Shown here: one piece after another, positions 1-6,470 of the stretch | Numbering within the stretch: the stretch's first letter is position 1 | How the letters are laid out: each line of letters opens with the position of its first letter | The notes under the pieces: model-generated | Database searches by the model: none | Told to the model about the DNA's origin: nothing | Seen by the model: the letters and a program-made list of their open reading frames with translations, nothing else | From: an uncultured Verrucomicrobiota bacterium | GTDB lineage: Bacteria > Verrucomicrobiota > Verrucomicrobiia > Opitutales > Opitutaceae | Direction of reading: 5' to 3' | Assembly: GCA_903919625.1 (NCBI GenBank) | Contig: CAIXIZ010000415.1 | Coordinates: 1 to 6,994, forward strand | DNA: 6,994 nt | Translations under genes and position numbers: made by a program

Positions 1-265
1 CCCGCTGCTGCCCCGCGCCATCTTTGGCGTGCTGAACACGCTGCTCTATTTTCCCAGCGGGGCGGTTTATCCCATCAATGCCTTTCCGCCGTGGATGTAG
101 GTGATCACGGCCATCGATCCCTTCACCTATGCCGTGCATGGGTTCAAGGCCTTGATTTTGAAAAACACCGATCTGGGTGCGGTGGGATTTGATCTCATCT
201 TCCTGTTTGGATTTGCCGCACTCACCCTGGGTGCCGCCACGGTGCTGTTTCGGCGGACGTTGTGA
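1..265 (+). pseudogene. 3' end of ABC-2 type transporter permease, interrupted by an in-frame TAG
   Basis: Reading codons from base 2 to the TGA at 263-265 gives the C-terminal part of an ABC-2 family permease, the membrane subunit of an ABC exporter. The recognisable family signature is the stretch FPSGAVYPINAFPPWM followed by a DPFTYAVHGFKAL-like segment, then a hydrophobic last membrane helix (about codons 67-83) and a short basic end, FRRTL. This matches the usual end of these proteins (family knowledge). An in-frame TAG at 98-100 lies directly after PPWM, where relatives commonly carry a glutamine; CAG to TAG is a single change. Downstream codons remain fully family-like, so the nonsense change looks recent, or is a sequencing error. 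The stop would remove the last transmembrane helix and about 54 residues. The upstream part lies outside the window, and an ATPase gene would be expected there. TAG is a normal stop in this genome (the response regulator ends with it), so readthrough is unlikely. Confidence 0.75.
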
Positions 266-327
266 AGGCGTCCGACCTAGTGTCCGGGCCTGGCAACGGA
301 CCGGCTGACCCGTTCACCAAACGGAAA

Positions 328-351
328 GGCGGCAGTTCAATGTCAGCCGCC
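328..351 (-). terminator. hairpin directly after the response regulator stop
   Basis: On the minus strand the response regulator stop codon (352-354) is followed at once by GGCGGC, a 12-nt loop and GCCGCC, a perfect 6-bp GC stem, then TTTCCGTTTGG. The T-run is short and broken, so this is a plausible but weak intrinsic terminator. It would also separate this gene from the convergent permease gene ending at 265. Confidence 0.45.
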
Positions 352-1020
352 CTACTCGTCGATCGGCGGCAGCACGCCCATCGAACGGTAGTAGTTCGTC
401 ACGCACGCCACACAAAGCCCATGCGTCAGCCGGAGCCCGTGCCGGTGTTCAAAATAATTTTCCATCGTCATCCATTCATTCCGCTCATTGCGGATTTTTT
501 TGCAGCTGGCGCAGACCGGCACGAGATGGTTCAGGCCCTGCACCTGGCGCAAGCCGGCCAGTTCGGCGCGCAGTTGGTCACGCTCCAATTCCAGCCTGCG
601 CATCCGGTGCTTTTCTTCGCCCAAGCGCAGCGCCCGCAGCACCGACGGCAGCAATTCTGGCAGGCGGTCTTTGCTGACCCAGTCATCCACCCCATGATCC
701 AGTGATTTGACCATCAATTCGTCACCCAGCGCTCCAGTGATCAGGATGAAGGGCACATCCTGCAAAAAGGATCGCACCCTGGCCAGGGCCGAAAAACTGT
801 CAAACGCCCCACAGGCGTGGTCCGAAAAAACCACGTCGGGAGTCTGGTGTTGCAGCTCCGTGACCAGTTCTGCCTCAGTCTCCACCCGCCGGGGACTGAG
901 ACGGAGGCCGCTCTTGCCCAATTCATGCATGATCAGCGCAAAATCTTCCGGGCTGTCCTCGATCATCAAAATATGCAGGTTGGGTTCCTGATTGTCCGGC
1001 AAGAGGTGGGAGACCGACAT
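352..1020 (-). CDS. response regulator: REC domain with C-terminal four-cysteine module
   Basis: The protein is a 222-aa cytosolic two-component response regulator. The REC domain covers about residues 14-130: acidic pair E21/D22 in IEDSPED, phospho-acceptor D67 in VVFSDHA, switch threonine T95 in LITG and conserved lysine K117 in WVSKD, all present. A charged, leucine-rich helical linker (about 133-160) follows. The C-terminal module contains C170-x2-C173 (VCASCKKIR), W183, H200 and C203-x2-C206 (THGLCVAC), which looks like a small zinc-binding fold. This tail is known from many bacterial signalling proteins after REC, PAS or GAF domains; its function is not established. There is no DNA-binding domain, so the output is probably protein contact rather than transcription. 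I chose the ATG at 1018-1020. A TTG three codons upstream (1027-1029) is the alternative, and neither has a Shine-Dalgarno sequence. The gene diverges from the hybrid kinase at 1647, a likely phosphorelay partner by position. Confidence 0.9.
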   Translation of the reverse strand: MSVSHLLPDNQEPNLHILMIEDSPEDFALIMHELGKSGLRLSPRRVETEAELVTELQHQTPDVVFSDHACGAFDSFSALARVRSFLQDVPFILITGALGDELMVKSLDHGVDDWVSKDRLPELLPSVLRALRLGEEKHRMRRLELERDQLRAELAGLRQVQGLNHLVPVCASCKKIRNERNEWMTMENYFEHRHGLRLTHGLCVACVTNYYRSMGVLPPIDE

Positions 1021-1316
1021 ATTAGGCAACGAACGGGGCCTCGGCCATTTGGCAAAAACAATAACACCTTATTTTCGTGCAGGTTATGTCCCTATTTCCG
1101 ACCACCGAAGCTGTAACTTATAGTGGACCCACGTCGGCGAATGCTGGCATCGGCATTGCCTTCGGCGGCCCTCATGTTTCGGCAGCCAAAATTACAGTCT
1201 GCGACCGGTCGGCTGAGGCGGCAGGTGAAACTTTCCCATGGCCCGGTTCAATTGACCTCCAGCCATGCTCCCAAGGCGGCGTCGCCTGGTTCGATGGTTG
1301 ACCAGGTGATTTTAGG

Positions 1317-1338
1317 CCGGGCCTGACCATTGGCCCGG
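1317..1338. repeat. 7-bp perfect GC hairpin
   Basis: CCGGGCC (1317-1323), an 8-nt loop and GGCCCGG (1332-1338) form a perfect inverted repeat. It is followed on the plus strand by ATAAAAAC and on the minus strand by CCTAAAATC, so neither side has the T-run of an intrinsic terminator. It could be an RNA structure or a protein site; nothing in the sequence decides this. Confidence 0.5.
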
Positions 1339-1480
1339 ATAAAAACGGCCGGTTCAGTCCCTGCCATTCCGCTGCATACGTGCGGCAGGTCAGCGGACGA
1401 CAGGCGTAAGCCTCTCCACGTCAAGCCGGGCAGCAATGGACGGGCTCCCCGGCGCCAGCCTTGGATCAAACCCTGGCGGG

Positions 1481-1494
1481 CAAGATTAATCTTG
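1481..1494. promoter_or_regulatory. perfect 14-bp palindrome upstream of the hybrid kinase
   Basis: CAAGATTAATCTTG reads identically on both strands. It is AT-rich inside a GC-rich stretch and lies about 150 bp before the kinase start and about 460 bp before the response regulator start. Perfect palindromes of this size are typical of binding sites for dimeric regulators, but neither gene in the pair encodes a DNA-binding domain, so the binder would be encoded elsewhere. The palindrome is certain; a regulatory role is inferred. Confidence 0.35.
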
Positions 1495-1646
1495 TCATGC
1501 AGCGCAGTCCTGGGCACGGATTACCTGGGCGCGTTGTTCAGAAGGTGACGCCGGCTGCCTGGCGTGGAGTGCTTATGTATTTATCTTAACATGAACGCCA
1601 TACACACGATGTTAGAACCCGGCACAGCTGGCAGGACCAACCACCC

Positions 1647-3860
1647 ATGCCTGACGTAGATCAGCTTAAGGCCTCCCTCAAAGAGGTGGTGGATCTCAAG
1701 GCTGCACTCGACGAGCATGCGATCGTGGCGATCACTGATCCCCAGGGAAGAATCACCTATGCGAATGACAAATTCTGTGCGATTTCTCAATACACGCGGG
1801 CCGAACTGATCGGGCAGGATCACCGCATCATCAACTCGGGTCATCACCCGAAGGAGTTTTTCCGCGACCTTTGGACAACCATCGCGCTGGGCCGGGTGTG
1901 GCACGGGGAAATTAAAAACAAGGCCAAGGATGGGTCGCACTACTGGGTGGACACAACGATCGTGCCCTTTCTCAACGAGGAAGGCCGGATTCGCCAGTTC
2001 GTTGCCATTCGGGCCGACATCACCGCGCGCATGGTCGCCGTGGATCAGCTGAAAGTCCGGACCCAGCAAGCCCTCGAAATTGAGCATCGCCAGAGCGAGG
2101 CGGCCTTGCGCGGCAGTGAGGAAAGGTTCCAGGAACTGGTGGGCAATATTCGGGAGGTGTTCTGGATCACCAATCCCTCGAAAAAGACGATGCTCTATGT
2201 CAGCCCGGCCTACGCCAAAGTCTGGGGCCGAAGTTGCGACAGCCTCTACGCTGCGCCCAGCACCTGGTTCGATGCCATCCACCCCGAGGATCGCACCCGC
2301 ATCGGGGTGGCCGTGCAGGAAAAACAGGCCATGGGCACCTATGATGAGGAATACCGCATCATGTGGCCGGATGGCTCAATCCGATGGATCCGTGACCGGG
2401 CATCGCCGGTGCGCAACGCTTCCGGAGAAGTCCTCAGGATTGTGGGTGTGGCGGAAGACATCACCACGCGCAAAAAACTGGAGGGCCGTATCCGGGAAAC
2501 CCAAAAACTGGAGGCGATCGGCACCCTGGCCGGTGGCATCGCGCATGATTTCAACAATGTGCTGGCCGTGATCATCGGCCAGGCCGAGCTCGCCCTGATG
2601 AAACTGGACCAGAACCCAGAATTGCGGGAGCATCTGCATGCGACATTACGGGCCGCCAACCATGCCACCGGACTCGTGAGGCAGATGCTGACTTTCAGCC
2701 GTCGCCAGAAGATCACGCTCTGTCCGCTCCAATTGAAGCTGATTGTCGCGGACAGCCTCAAGCTGTTGCGGGCAACCATCCCTGCCACCATTGAGTTTGA
2801 AATCACTTTCGCGACCGATGTTCCGGTCGTGCTGGCCGACGCCACCCAGATACATCAAATCGTGATGAATCTCGGCACCAATTCGTGGCACGCCATGAAA
2901 GGCCGCCATGGCCGGCTGCAGGTTAGACTGGAGCGGTGCACGGTCGATGCATCCTATACTGCGGTTCAGTTGCGGTTGCGACCGGGAGTTTATGCCTGTT
3001 TGACGGTGAGTGACACCGGGGAAGGCATGGATGCGACCACCCTGCAGCGGATCTTTGAGCCCTTTTTCACCACCAAACCTCCGGGCGAGGGAACTGGACT
3101 GGGCCTGTCGGTGGTGCACGGGATCATGACTAGTTACAACGGCACGGTCACCGTGCACAGTCAGCCGGGTCAGGGGACGGAATTTCAGCTTTATTTTCCG
3201 GTACACCGCGGCGAAATGGCGGTGGTAACGGGGGCGGCAACGCCCGTGCCGATTGGCCAGGGGGAGCGGATTCTGCTGGTCGATGATGACCAGCCGATCA
3301 CCGAACTGGGCCAGAAATTGCTGAGCTCACTCGGTTACGAGGTCGAGGTGGTGAACCGGCCGGCCGATGCGCTCGCGTTGGTCAGGGCGGAACCCCTGCG
3401 TTATTCACTGGTGCTGTCCGATTACACCATGCCTGGCATGACCGGTCTCCAGCTCGCGGGTCAGCTTTTGTCCCTCCGCCCCGGATTGCCCATCATCCTC
3501 ATGACGGGAAATGGCGTGGCTTTATCGTCAGAAATGATTCAACTGTCGGGCATCCGCCAGGTTTTGCTCAAGCCCATTGCCATTCAGGACCTGGCCGCTG
3601 CCGTATACGCAGGCCTCTATGAAAACCGCTCGCACCCTGCTCGCCCTGACTGTAACCGTGGCCGCAATCAACCTGCTCATGGCCATTTTGGCCGTTACTC
3701 ATCTCGCCTCGATCAATCACCACACCGAAAATTTGGCCGCCACCCCGGCGTTGGCGGCCTTTCCGTCATTCGGGGGTGTGCCACTGGCAAACCCATCCTA
3801 TGCTGGTGGAGGATTCGGTGTCCGCCAGCCAAACGCCGCAAATGCCACGGCTTACCGTAA
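1647..3860 (+). CDS. soluble hybrid sensor histidine kinase (PAS-PAS-HisKA-HATPase-REC), with an anomalous C-terminal tail
   Basis: This 737-aa protein has no membrane segment or signal peptide and should sense a cytosolic signal. PAS 1 covers about residues 18-128, with a PAC-like end (KDGSHYW to ADITAR). PAS 2 covers about 158-276 (SEERFQELV start, HPEDR, PDGSIRWIRD, VAEDITTRK). The dimerisation and phospho-acceptor helix has H300 in GGIAHDFNN. The ATPase domain shows the N box (N408 and N412 in NLGTNSWHAM), G1 D456 in SDTGEGM, the F box IFEPFFTTKP and the G2 box GEGTGLGLS (480-488). A receiver domain follows from about 540 to 655 with D546-D548, phospho-acceptor D592 in LSDYTMPGM, T620 and K642. 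All catalytic residues are present. The REC domain is complete near residue 655. The remaining 75 or so residues, rich in Arg, His, Pro and Cys, resemble no domain and overlap another frame, so the native stop was probably lost. The ATG at 1647 has a weak AGGA ten bases upstream. Confidence 0.92.
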   Translation: MPDVDQLKASLKEVVDLKAALDEHAIVAITDPQGRITYANDKFCAISQYTRAELIGQDHRIINSGHHPKEFFRDLWTTIALGRVWHGEIKNKAKDGSHYWVDTTIVPFLNEEGRIRQFVAIRADITARMVAVDQLKVRTQQALEIEHRQSEAALRGSEERFQELVGNIREVFWITNPSKKTMLYVSPAYAKVWGRSCDSLYAAPSTWFDAIHPEDRTRIGVAVQEKQAMGTYDEEYRIMWPDGSIRWIRDRASPVRNASGEVLRIVGVAEDITTRKKLEGRIRETQKLEAIGTLAGGIAHDFNNVLAVIIGQAELALMKLDQNPELREHLHATLRAANHATGLVRQMLTFSRRQKITLCPLQLKLIVADSLKLLRATIPATIEFEITFATDVPVVLADATQIHQIVMNLGTNSWHAMKGRHGRLQVRLERCTVDASYTAVQLRLRPGVYACLTVSDTGEGMDATTLQRIFEPFFTTKPPGEGTGLGLSVVHGIMTSYNGTVTVHSQPGQGTEFQLYFPVHRGEMAVVTGAATPVPIGQGERILLVDDDQPITELGQKLLSSLGYEVEVVNRPADALALVRAEPLRYSLVLSDYTMPGMTGLQLAGQLLSLRPGLPIILMTGNGVALSSEMIQLSGIRQVLLKPIAIQDLAAAVYAGLYENRSHPARPDCNRGRNQPAHGHFGRYSSRLDQSPHRKFGRHPGVGGLSVIRGCATGKPILCWWRIRCPPAKRRKCHGLP

Positions 3861-3987
3861 CGCATTTGGTGGAGCTCCCGGCGGATCTGGCGGCAATGGC
3901 GATGGTGCTGTTTACAATGATGCCAACGGTCCCGTGGCAGCTGATCCCGCCGATGTCGCCAATCCATATGCCGACACTGGCAACTAG
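3619..3987 (+). pseudogene. decayed membrane-receptor-like gene overlapping the kinase 3' end
   Basis: An ATG at 3619 opens a 122-codon frame, with AGG five bases upstream as a weak ribosome binding site. Its first 45 or so residues look real: MKTARTLL, then a long hydrophobic segment (about residues 5-30), then a polar stretch INHHTENLA. This is the usual start of a membrane-anchored sensor or chemoreceptor. Beyond about residue 55 this frame becomes Gly, Ala and Asn rich with low GC at third positions. The +1-shifted frame takes over with better codon usage from about 3800, reading MLVEDSVSAS, then VTHLVELPADLAAMA and later LATRPELASLRQ to about 4010. These pieces faintly recall the four-helix-bundle sensing domain of chemoreceptors; that is inference. 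No signalling domain follows before the minus-strand HIT gene. I read it as a truncated, frameshifted remnant. The alternative is a genuine small Gly-rich membrane protein. Confidence 0.42.
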
Positions 3988-4127
3988 GCCTGAACTGGCA
4001 TCGCTCCGCCAAGGCGCCGGCTTGCAAGGCGCGGTCAGGCCACCCGTCCGATCCGAAATATTCCTATCGCCAGCTGCGAGAGCGACGGGCGGCAGGTGGT
4101 CCGATCACCAGCAAGCAACTTCTGTGG

Positions 4128-4559
4128 TTAACCGACCAGCGCGGTGCGAATATTCTCGGCCAGAGCGGCATACTCGTCAGCCACCAGGTGCTTCCTGGGC
4201 TCAGGCATCATCGCAAAGGTCGTGCCCCAGGCCGGCCCGTCATGATACTTGGGCACCAGGTGAAAATGGAGGTGAGGGAGTTTGTCGGAGTAGGCGCCGT
4301 AATTGATTTTGGCAGGCCCAAAGGCGGTCTTGAGCGCCCGGGCAGTCCGGGCGACATCGTGCATGAAGCGCGCCTGCTCATCCGCCGGGAGTTCGAACAG
4401 TTCGTTGACGTGCCCGCGATATGCCACCACGCAACGGCCTTTATAGGTCTGCTCCTTGAAGAGGTAGAGCGTGGATACGCCGAGCGAGGCAACCTCCAGC
4501 ATGAGGTCGTGCAGGCGCTGGTCTTGGCGGCAGTATAGGCAGTCGGGGAGGTGGGACAT
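4128..4559 (-). CDS. HIT-family (histidine triad) nucleotide-binding protein
   Basis: A 143-aa protein of the histidine triad superfamily: nucleotide hydrolases or transferases acting on substrates such as dinucleoside polyphosphates or AMP conjugates. The diagnostic motif is PHLHFHLVPKY, with H96, H98 and H100 as the triad; the middle histidine of the family is the nucleophile. A CxxC (C7, C10 in CLYC) near the N-terminus and H50 in YRGHVNELFEL match HIT members that bind structural zinc. Its length is normal for a single-domain HIT protein. I start it at the ATG at 4557-4559 because MSHLPDCLYC matches the family N-terminus. The open frame continues upstream to 4772, including an ATG giving MAASGLAFWL, but that extension is low in family resemblance. 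Neither start has a Shine-Dalgarno sequence. It is separated from DUF899 by 242 bp and is probably transcribed on its own. Exact substrate unknown. Confidence 0.92.
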   Translation of the reverse strand: MSHLPDCLYCRQDQRLHDLMLEVASLGVSTLYLFKEQTYKGRCVVAYRGHVNELFELPADEQARFMHDVARTARALKTAFGPAKINYGAYSDKLPHLHFHLVPKYHDGPAWGTTFAMMPEPRKHLVADEYAALAENIRTALVG

Positions 4560-4736
4560 GGTTCGGAGCGAAGGGCCGGGCGAAGGGGGCAATGCAGCCA
4601 GCCAGAAAGCCAGGCCGGAAGCAGCCATAATCGGGCAATACCTTTCACCGATTGCAACTGGCAAAGCAGCCGGGCGAACAACTTGTCTGGCGAGCGCAAG
4701 ACGGCGGCGAATGCAAGGGGCGGCCCGCCGCACGTC

Positions 4737-4754
4737 AAAAACCCGTTCAGCGGG
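4737..4754 (-). terminator. possible weak terminator after the DUF899 gene
   Basis: On the minus strand, about 50 bases after the DUF899 stop, CCCG, a CTGAA loop and CGGG are followed immediately by TTTTT. The T-run is in the right place but the stem has only 4 bp. It would mark the end of the ArsR-SRPBCC-DUF899 unit before the HIT gene. Confidence 0.3.
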
Positions 4755-4801
4755 CGGCTGCGGTGCCGGCAACCTGCTTCACCCCATGGGCAGGCGCGGC
4801 A

Positions 4802-5533
4802 TTATTTTTTATAACGGTCGTGATAGTCGACCCACGACTGCGTGTTGTCCGGATTCTCGTCGCGGCCCTTGGGGACGAGGTCGAGGTACTGGTAGGCGGT
4901 GTTCAGCATGTCGATGCCCCGGGCAAAACAGGAATAGGTGTGAAAAATTTCCCCGTGGGCATTTTTATAAAAGATGCTCACGCCCTCGCGGTCCGCGCAA
5001 TAGGCCGGGGCCATCCGGTAATTGTAGAACTGTTTGCCGCTCCGGACCGCCGCGGCGGTGAAGGAGACATTGAAGTCATAGTTGAAATCCGAGCCATGGG
5101 AGGAAACCCATGGGAAGTCCCAGCCCATGCGGGTCTGGAACCGCACCAGTTTCTTCCGCGGCGCGCGCGAGATGGCGAGCATGGTCACGTCGCGCTGTCC
5201 GAGGTGCGCAATGATCGGGTTGAAGTTGTCCGCCCAGAACGAACAGTGGGCGCAGCCGGCCTGATCGCGCGGGCCGAACATAAAATGGTAAACCACCAGC
5301 TGGCTTTTTCCGGCAAACAGGTCGGCCAGCGACTCGCGACCCTGCGGTCCCTCAAACCAATACTCCTGGTCGATTTTCACCCACGGCAGGGCGCGGCGCC
5401 GGGCGGCTAGCCGTTCGCGGGCCTGGGTGAAGGCCTTTTCCTGCGCCAGCAGGTGGAGACGGGCTTCGAGCCATTTTTTACGGGTTACCACCGGGTGATG
5501 CTCAAGCGTGGGGGAGGAGGTTTTTTTGCTCAT
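4802..5533 (-). CDS. DUF899 family thioredoxin-fold protein
   Basis: This 243-aa protein matches the DUF899 (COG4312) family, whose members have a thioredoxin-like fold and no established substrate. Recognisable blocks in order are the N-terminal helix with VTRKKWLEAR and LLAQEKAFT (residues 16-35), RRALPWVKID then YWFEGPQG (47-65), LVVYHFMFGP (79-88), GCAHCSFWAD (93-102) with the CxxC pair C94/C97, FPWVSSHGSDFNYDF (140-154) and the C-terminal FHTYSCFARG and YQYLDLVPKGRDE. The CxxC sits where a thioredoxin-like redox site would be. The length is typical. I chose the ATG at 5531-5533 (MSKKTSSP). An in-frame ATG at 5563 would add ten residues and shorten the gap to the SRPBCC gene from 56 to 26 bp; neither has a ribosome binding site. 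By position it is the third gene of the ArsR-SRPBCC unit, a grouping seen in other bacteria (general knowledge). No signal peptide, so cytosolic. Confidence 0.92.
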   Translation of the reverse strand: MSKKTSSPTLEHHPVVTRKKWLEARLHLLAQEKAFTQARERLAARRRALPWVKIDQEYWFEGPQGRESLADLFAGKSQLVVYHFMFGPRDQAGCAHCSFWADNFNPIIAHLGQRDVTMLAISRAPRKKLVRFQTRMGWDFPWVSSHGSDFNYDFNVSFTAAAVRSGKQFYNYRMAPAYCADREGVSIFYKNAHGEIFHTYSCFARGIDMLNTAYQYLDLVPKGRDENPDNTQSWVDYHDRYKK

Positions 5534-5589
5534 GAGGAATGGGGCTGAGTGGTTGCGTGGCATTGAAAATACGGTCTGGGTTCTTGCCG

Positions 5590-6045
5590 TTACGAAACGG
5601 ATTTGGCGGCCGCCGGGGCCGGCTGGCCATCGAGATGGTGCTCCAGGTGGTCGAAGCAGAGATTCCAGCCCTCGCGGTGCGGCGGCACCTGATCCTCCCG
5701 CAGTTCATGGGTGAGAATAAGCTTCGTGCCGCCCGCGGCCTCCATCAGCTCGATGGTCACCCTGGTCTCGCTCCCGTCCAGGCAAGACTGCCAGCTGAAG
5801 ACCAGCCTCTCGGGTGGCACAATTTCCAGGTATGACCCCTGCGCGATGGCGGTCTGCTGCCCGTTCGACATTTCGATCCGATAGCGTCCGCCGGGACGAA
5901 GCTCGTTGGTCACCTTGGCCTGGCCGCCTTGCAGGCCGAAGAACCACTGGCTCATCTTGACGGGATCGGTGAGCGCGGAAAACACCCGGGCGCGCCCGTG
6001 CCGCAGTTGGCGCGTGATTTTCAGTATCTGGGAGGGAGGGTTCAT
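5590..6045 (-). CDS. SRPBCC / AHSA1-type START-like domain protein
   Basis: A 151-aa single-domain protein of the AHSA1 branch of the SRPBCC superfamily, a helix-grip fold with a deep hydrophobic cavity that usually binds a small lipophilic ligand. Family blocks: the first strand with RARVFSALTDPVKMSQWF (residues 18-35), LRPGGRYRIEM (49-59), GSYLEIVPPERLVFSW (70-85), the strand TRVTIELMEAAGGTKLILTH (94-113) and the C-terminal helix GWNLCFDHLEHHL (126-138). The length is normal. The name derives from the Hsp90 co-chaperone Aha1, but bacterial members are not known to act on Hsp90. Its ATG (6043-6045) overlaps the TGA of the upstream ArsR gene as ATGA, so the two are translationally coupled. 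ArsR-SRPBCC pairs are widespread in bacteria; the ligand here is unknown. The last dozen residues (QPAPAAAKSVS) are a low-complexity tail. Confidence 0.93.
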   Translation of the reverse strand: MNPPSQILKITRQLRHGRARVFSALTDPVKMSQWFFGLQGGQAKVTNELRPGGRYRIEMSNGQQTAIAQGSYLEIVPPERLVFSWQSCLDGSETRVTIELMEAAGGTKLILTHELREDQVPPHREGWNLCFDHLEHHLDGQPAPAAAKSVS

Positions 6046-6395
6046 GATTTGGCGCGTTGGGCCGGGGATTTTTCGTGCTCGAGAAATGCTTCCAGCTCAT
6101 CGAGCCGCCGGAGCCAGAAGCCCGTGAGCTCCTGGAGGGCGGCGCTGACAGCGGCCAGGGGCCGGGGATCCAGATGAAACCGGTGATGTTTTCCGGTCCG
6201 CACACGTTGCAGAATGCCAGCCGCCTCCAGGATTTTAAGATGCCGGGAAACCGCCGGCGCCGAGATGGCGAAGGGCGCGCAGAGCTCCGCCACCGTGCAG
6301 TCCGCCTGCGCGACGTGCAGGAGTATCTCCCGGCGGGTGTGGTCGGCCAGGGCCCGGTAGACCGGGTCCATCCGGGCGGATTTACGCTTAACCAT
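6042..6395 (-). CDS. ArsR-family winged-helix transcriptional repressor
   Basis: A 117-aa dimeric winged-helix DNA-binding protein. The N-terminal helix MDPVYRALADHTRREIL (residues 9-25) is characteristic of the group. The helix-turn-helix spans about 33-62, with recognition helix SAPAVSRHLKILEAAGI, and the wing is about 63-76 (LQRVRTGKHHRFHL). The C-terminal helix with FWLRRLDELEAFLE likely forms the dimer interface. The metal-binding ELCVCDL motif of true arsenic sensors is absent: C33 and C39 are isolated, so a metal response is not supported. It resembles the ArsR subgroup paired with SRPBCC/AHSA1 genes, and it overlaps the next gene by 4 bp. I chose the ATG at 6393-6395. An in-frame ATG at 6432-6434 would add 13 residues and lies next to the predicted transcription start. 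No ribosome binding site is seen for either. It probably represses its own operon. Confidence 0.93.
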   Translation of the reverse strand: MVKRKSARMDPVYRALADHTRREILLHVAQADCTVAELCAPFAISAPAVSRHLKILEAAGILQRVRTGKHHRFHLDPRPLAAVSAALQELTGFWLRRLDELEAFLEHEKSPAQRAKS

Positions 6396-6441
6396 GGTGT
6401 TAAGTGTTTCACGGGCAGAGGGCGGGTCAAGCATCTTTTAA

Positions 6442-6470
6442 TCTTTAGGCGAACCGTTTTCCGGCCAGAA
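6442..6470 (-). promoter_or_regulatory. candidate promoter of the ArsR-SRPBCC-DUF899 unit
   Basis: On the minus strand TTCTGG (6470-6465) and TAAAGA (6447-6442) are separated by 17 bp, the standard spacing, though each hexamer matches the consensus only partly. Transcription would start near 6435, immediately before the upstream ATG at 6434, or leave a leader of about 40 nt to the preferred start at 6395. The -35 hexamer lies inside the dyad at 6462-6483, as expected for a repressor-controlled promoter. Confidence 0.3.

Larger units (their letters stand above)
1021..1646. other. long gap without a recognisable gene between the divergent signalling genes
   Basis: This 626-bp stretch separates the starts of the response regulator (-) and the hybrid kinase (+). 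Short open frames occur on both strands, for example 1248-1517 on minus, but none has a recognisable motif, a ribosome binding site or a convincing codon pattern. It holds the hairpin at 1317-1338 and the palindrome at 1481-1494, described separately. The part nearest the kinase (about 1570-1615) is AT-rich relative to its surroundings and includes TATCTT at 1582-1587, a possible -10 element without a good -35. The region must contain the promoters of both genes. A small RNA or the remains of a lost gene cannot be excluded. Confidence 0.5.

Noticed and set aside
98..100. Amber recoding or programmed readthrough in the permease
   Set aside because: TAG serves as an ordinary stop for the response regulator here, and no pyrrolysine-type gene or stimulatory structure is visible. 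A point mutation is simpler.
282..301. GTCCG/CGGAC inverted repeat after the permease stop as a terminator
   Set aside because: The stem has only 5 bp and no T-run follows.
262..705. A plus-strand frame starting at the permease stop
   Set aside because: It lies antisense to the response regulator, including its conserved cysteine module, and has no recognisable motif.
1248..1517. An 89-codon minus-strand frame in the long gap
   Set aside because: No family resemblance and no ribosome binding site. It is crossed by the hairpin and the palindrome, so it is not supported as a gene.
1581..2282. A 233-codon minus-strand open frame opposite the kinase N-terminus
   Set aside because: It lies antisense to two intact PAS domains; long antisense frames are common over high-GC genes.
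4652..5410. A 252-codon plus-strand open frame opposite DUF899
   Set aside because: It is antisense to a well-matched family protein. No motif and no ribosome binding site are seen.
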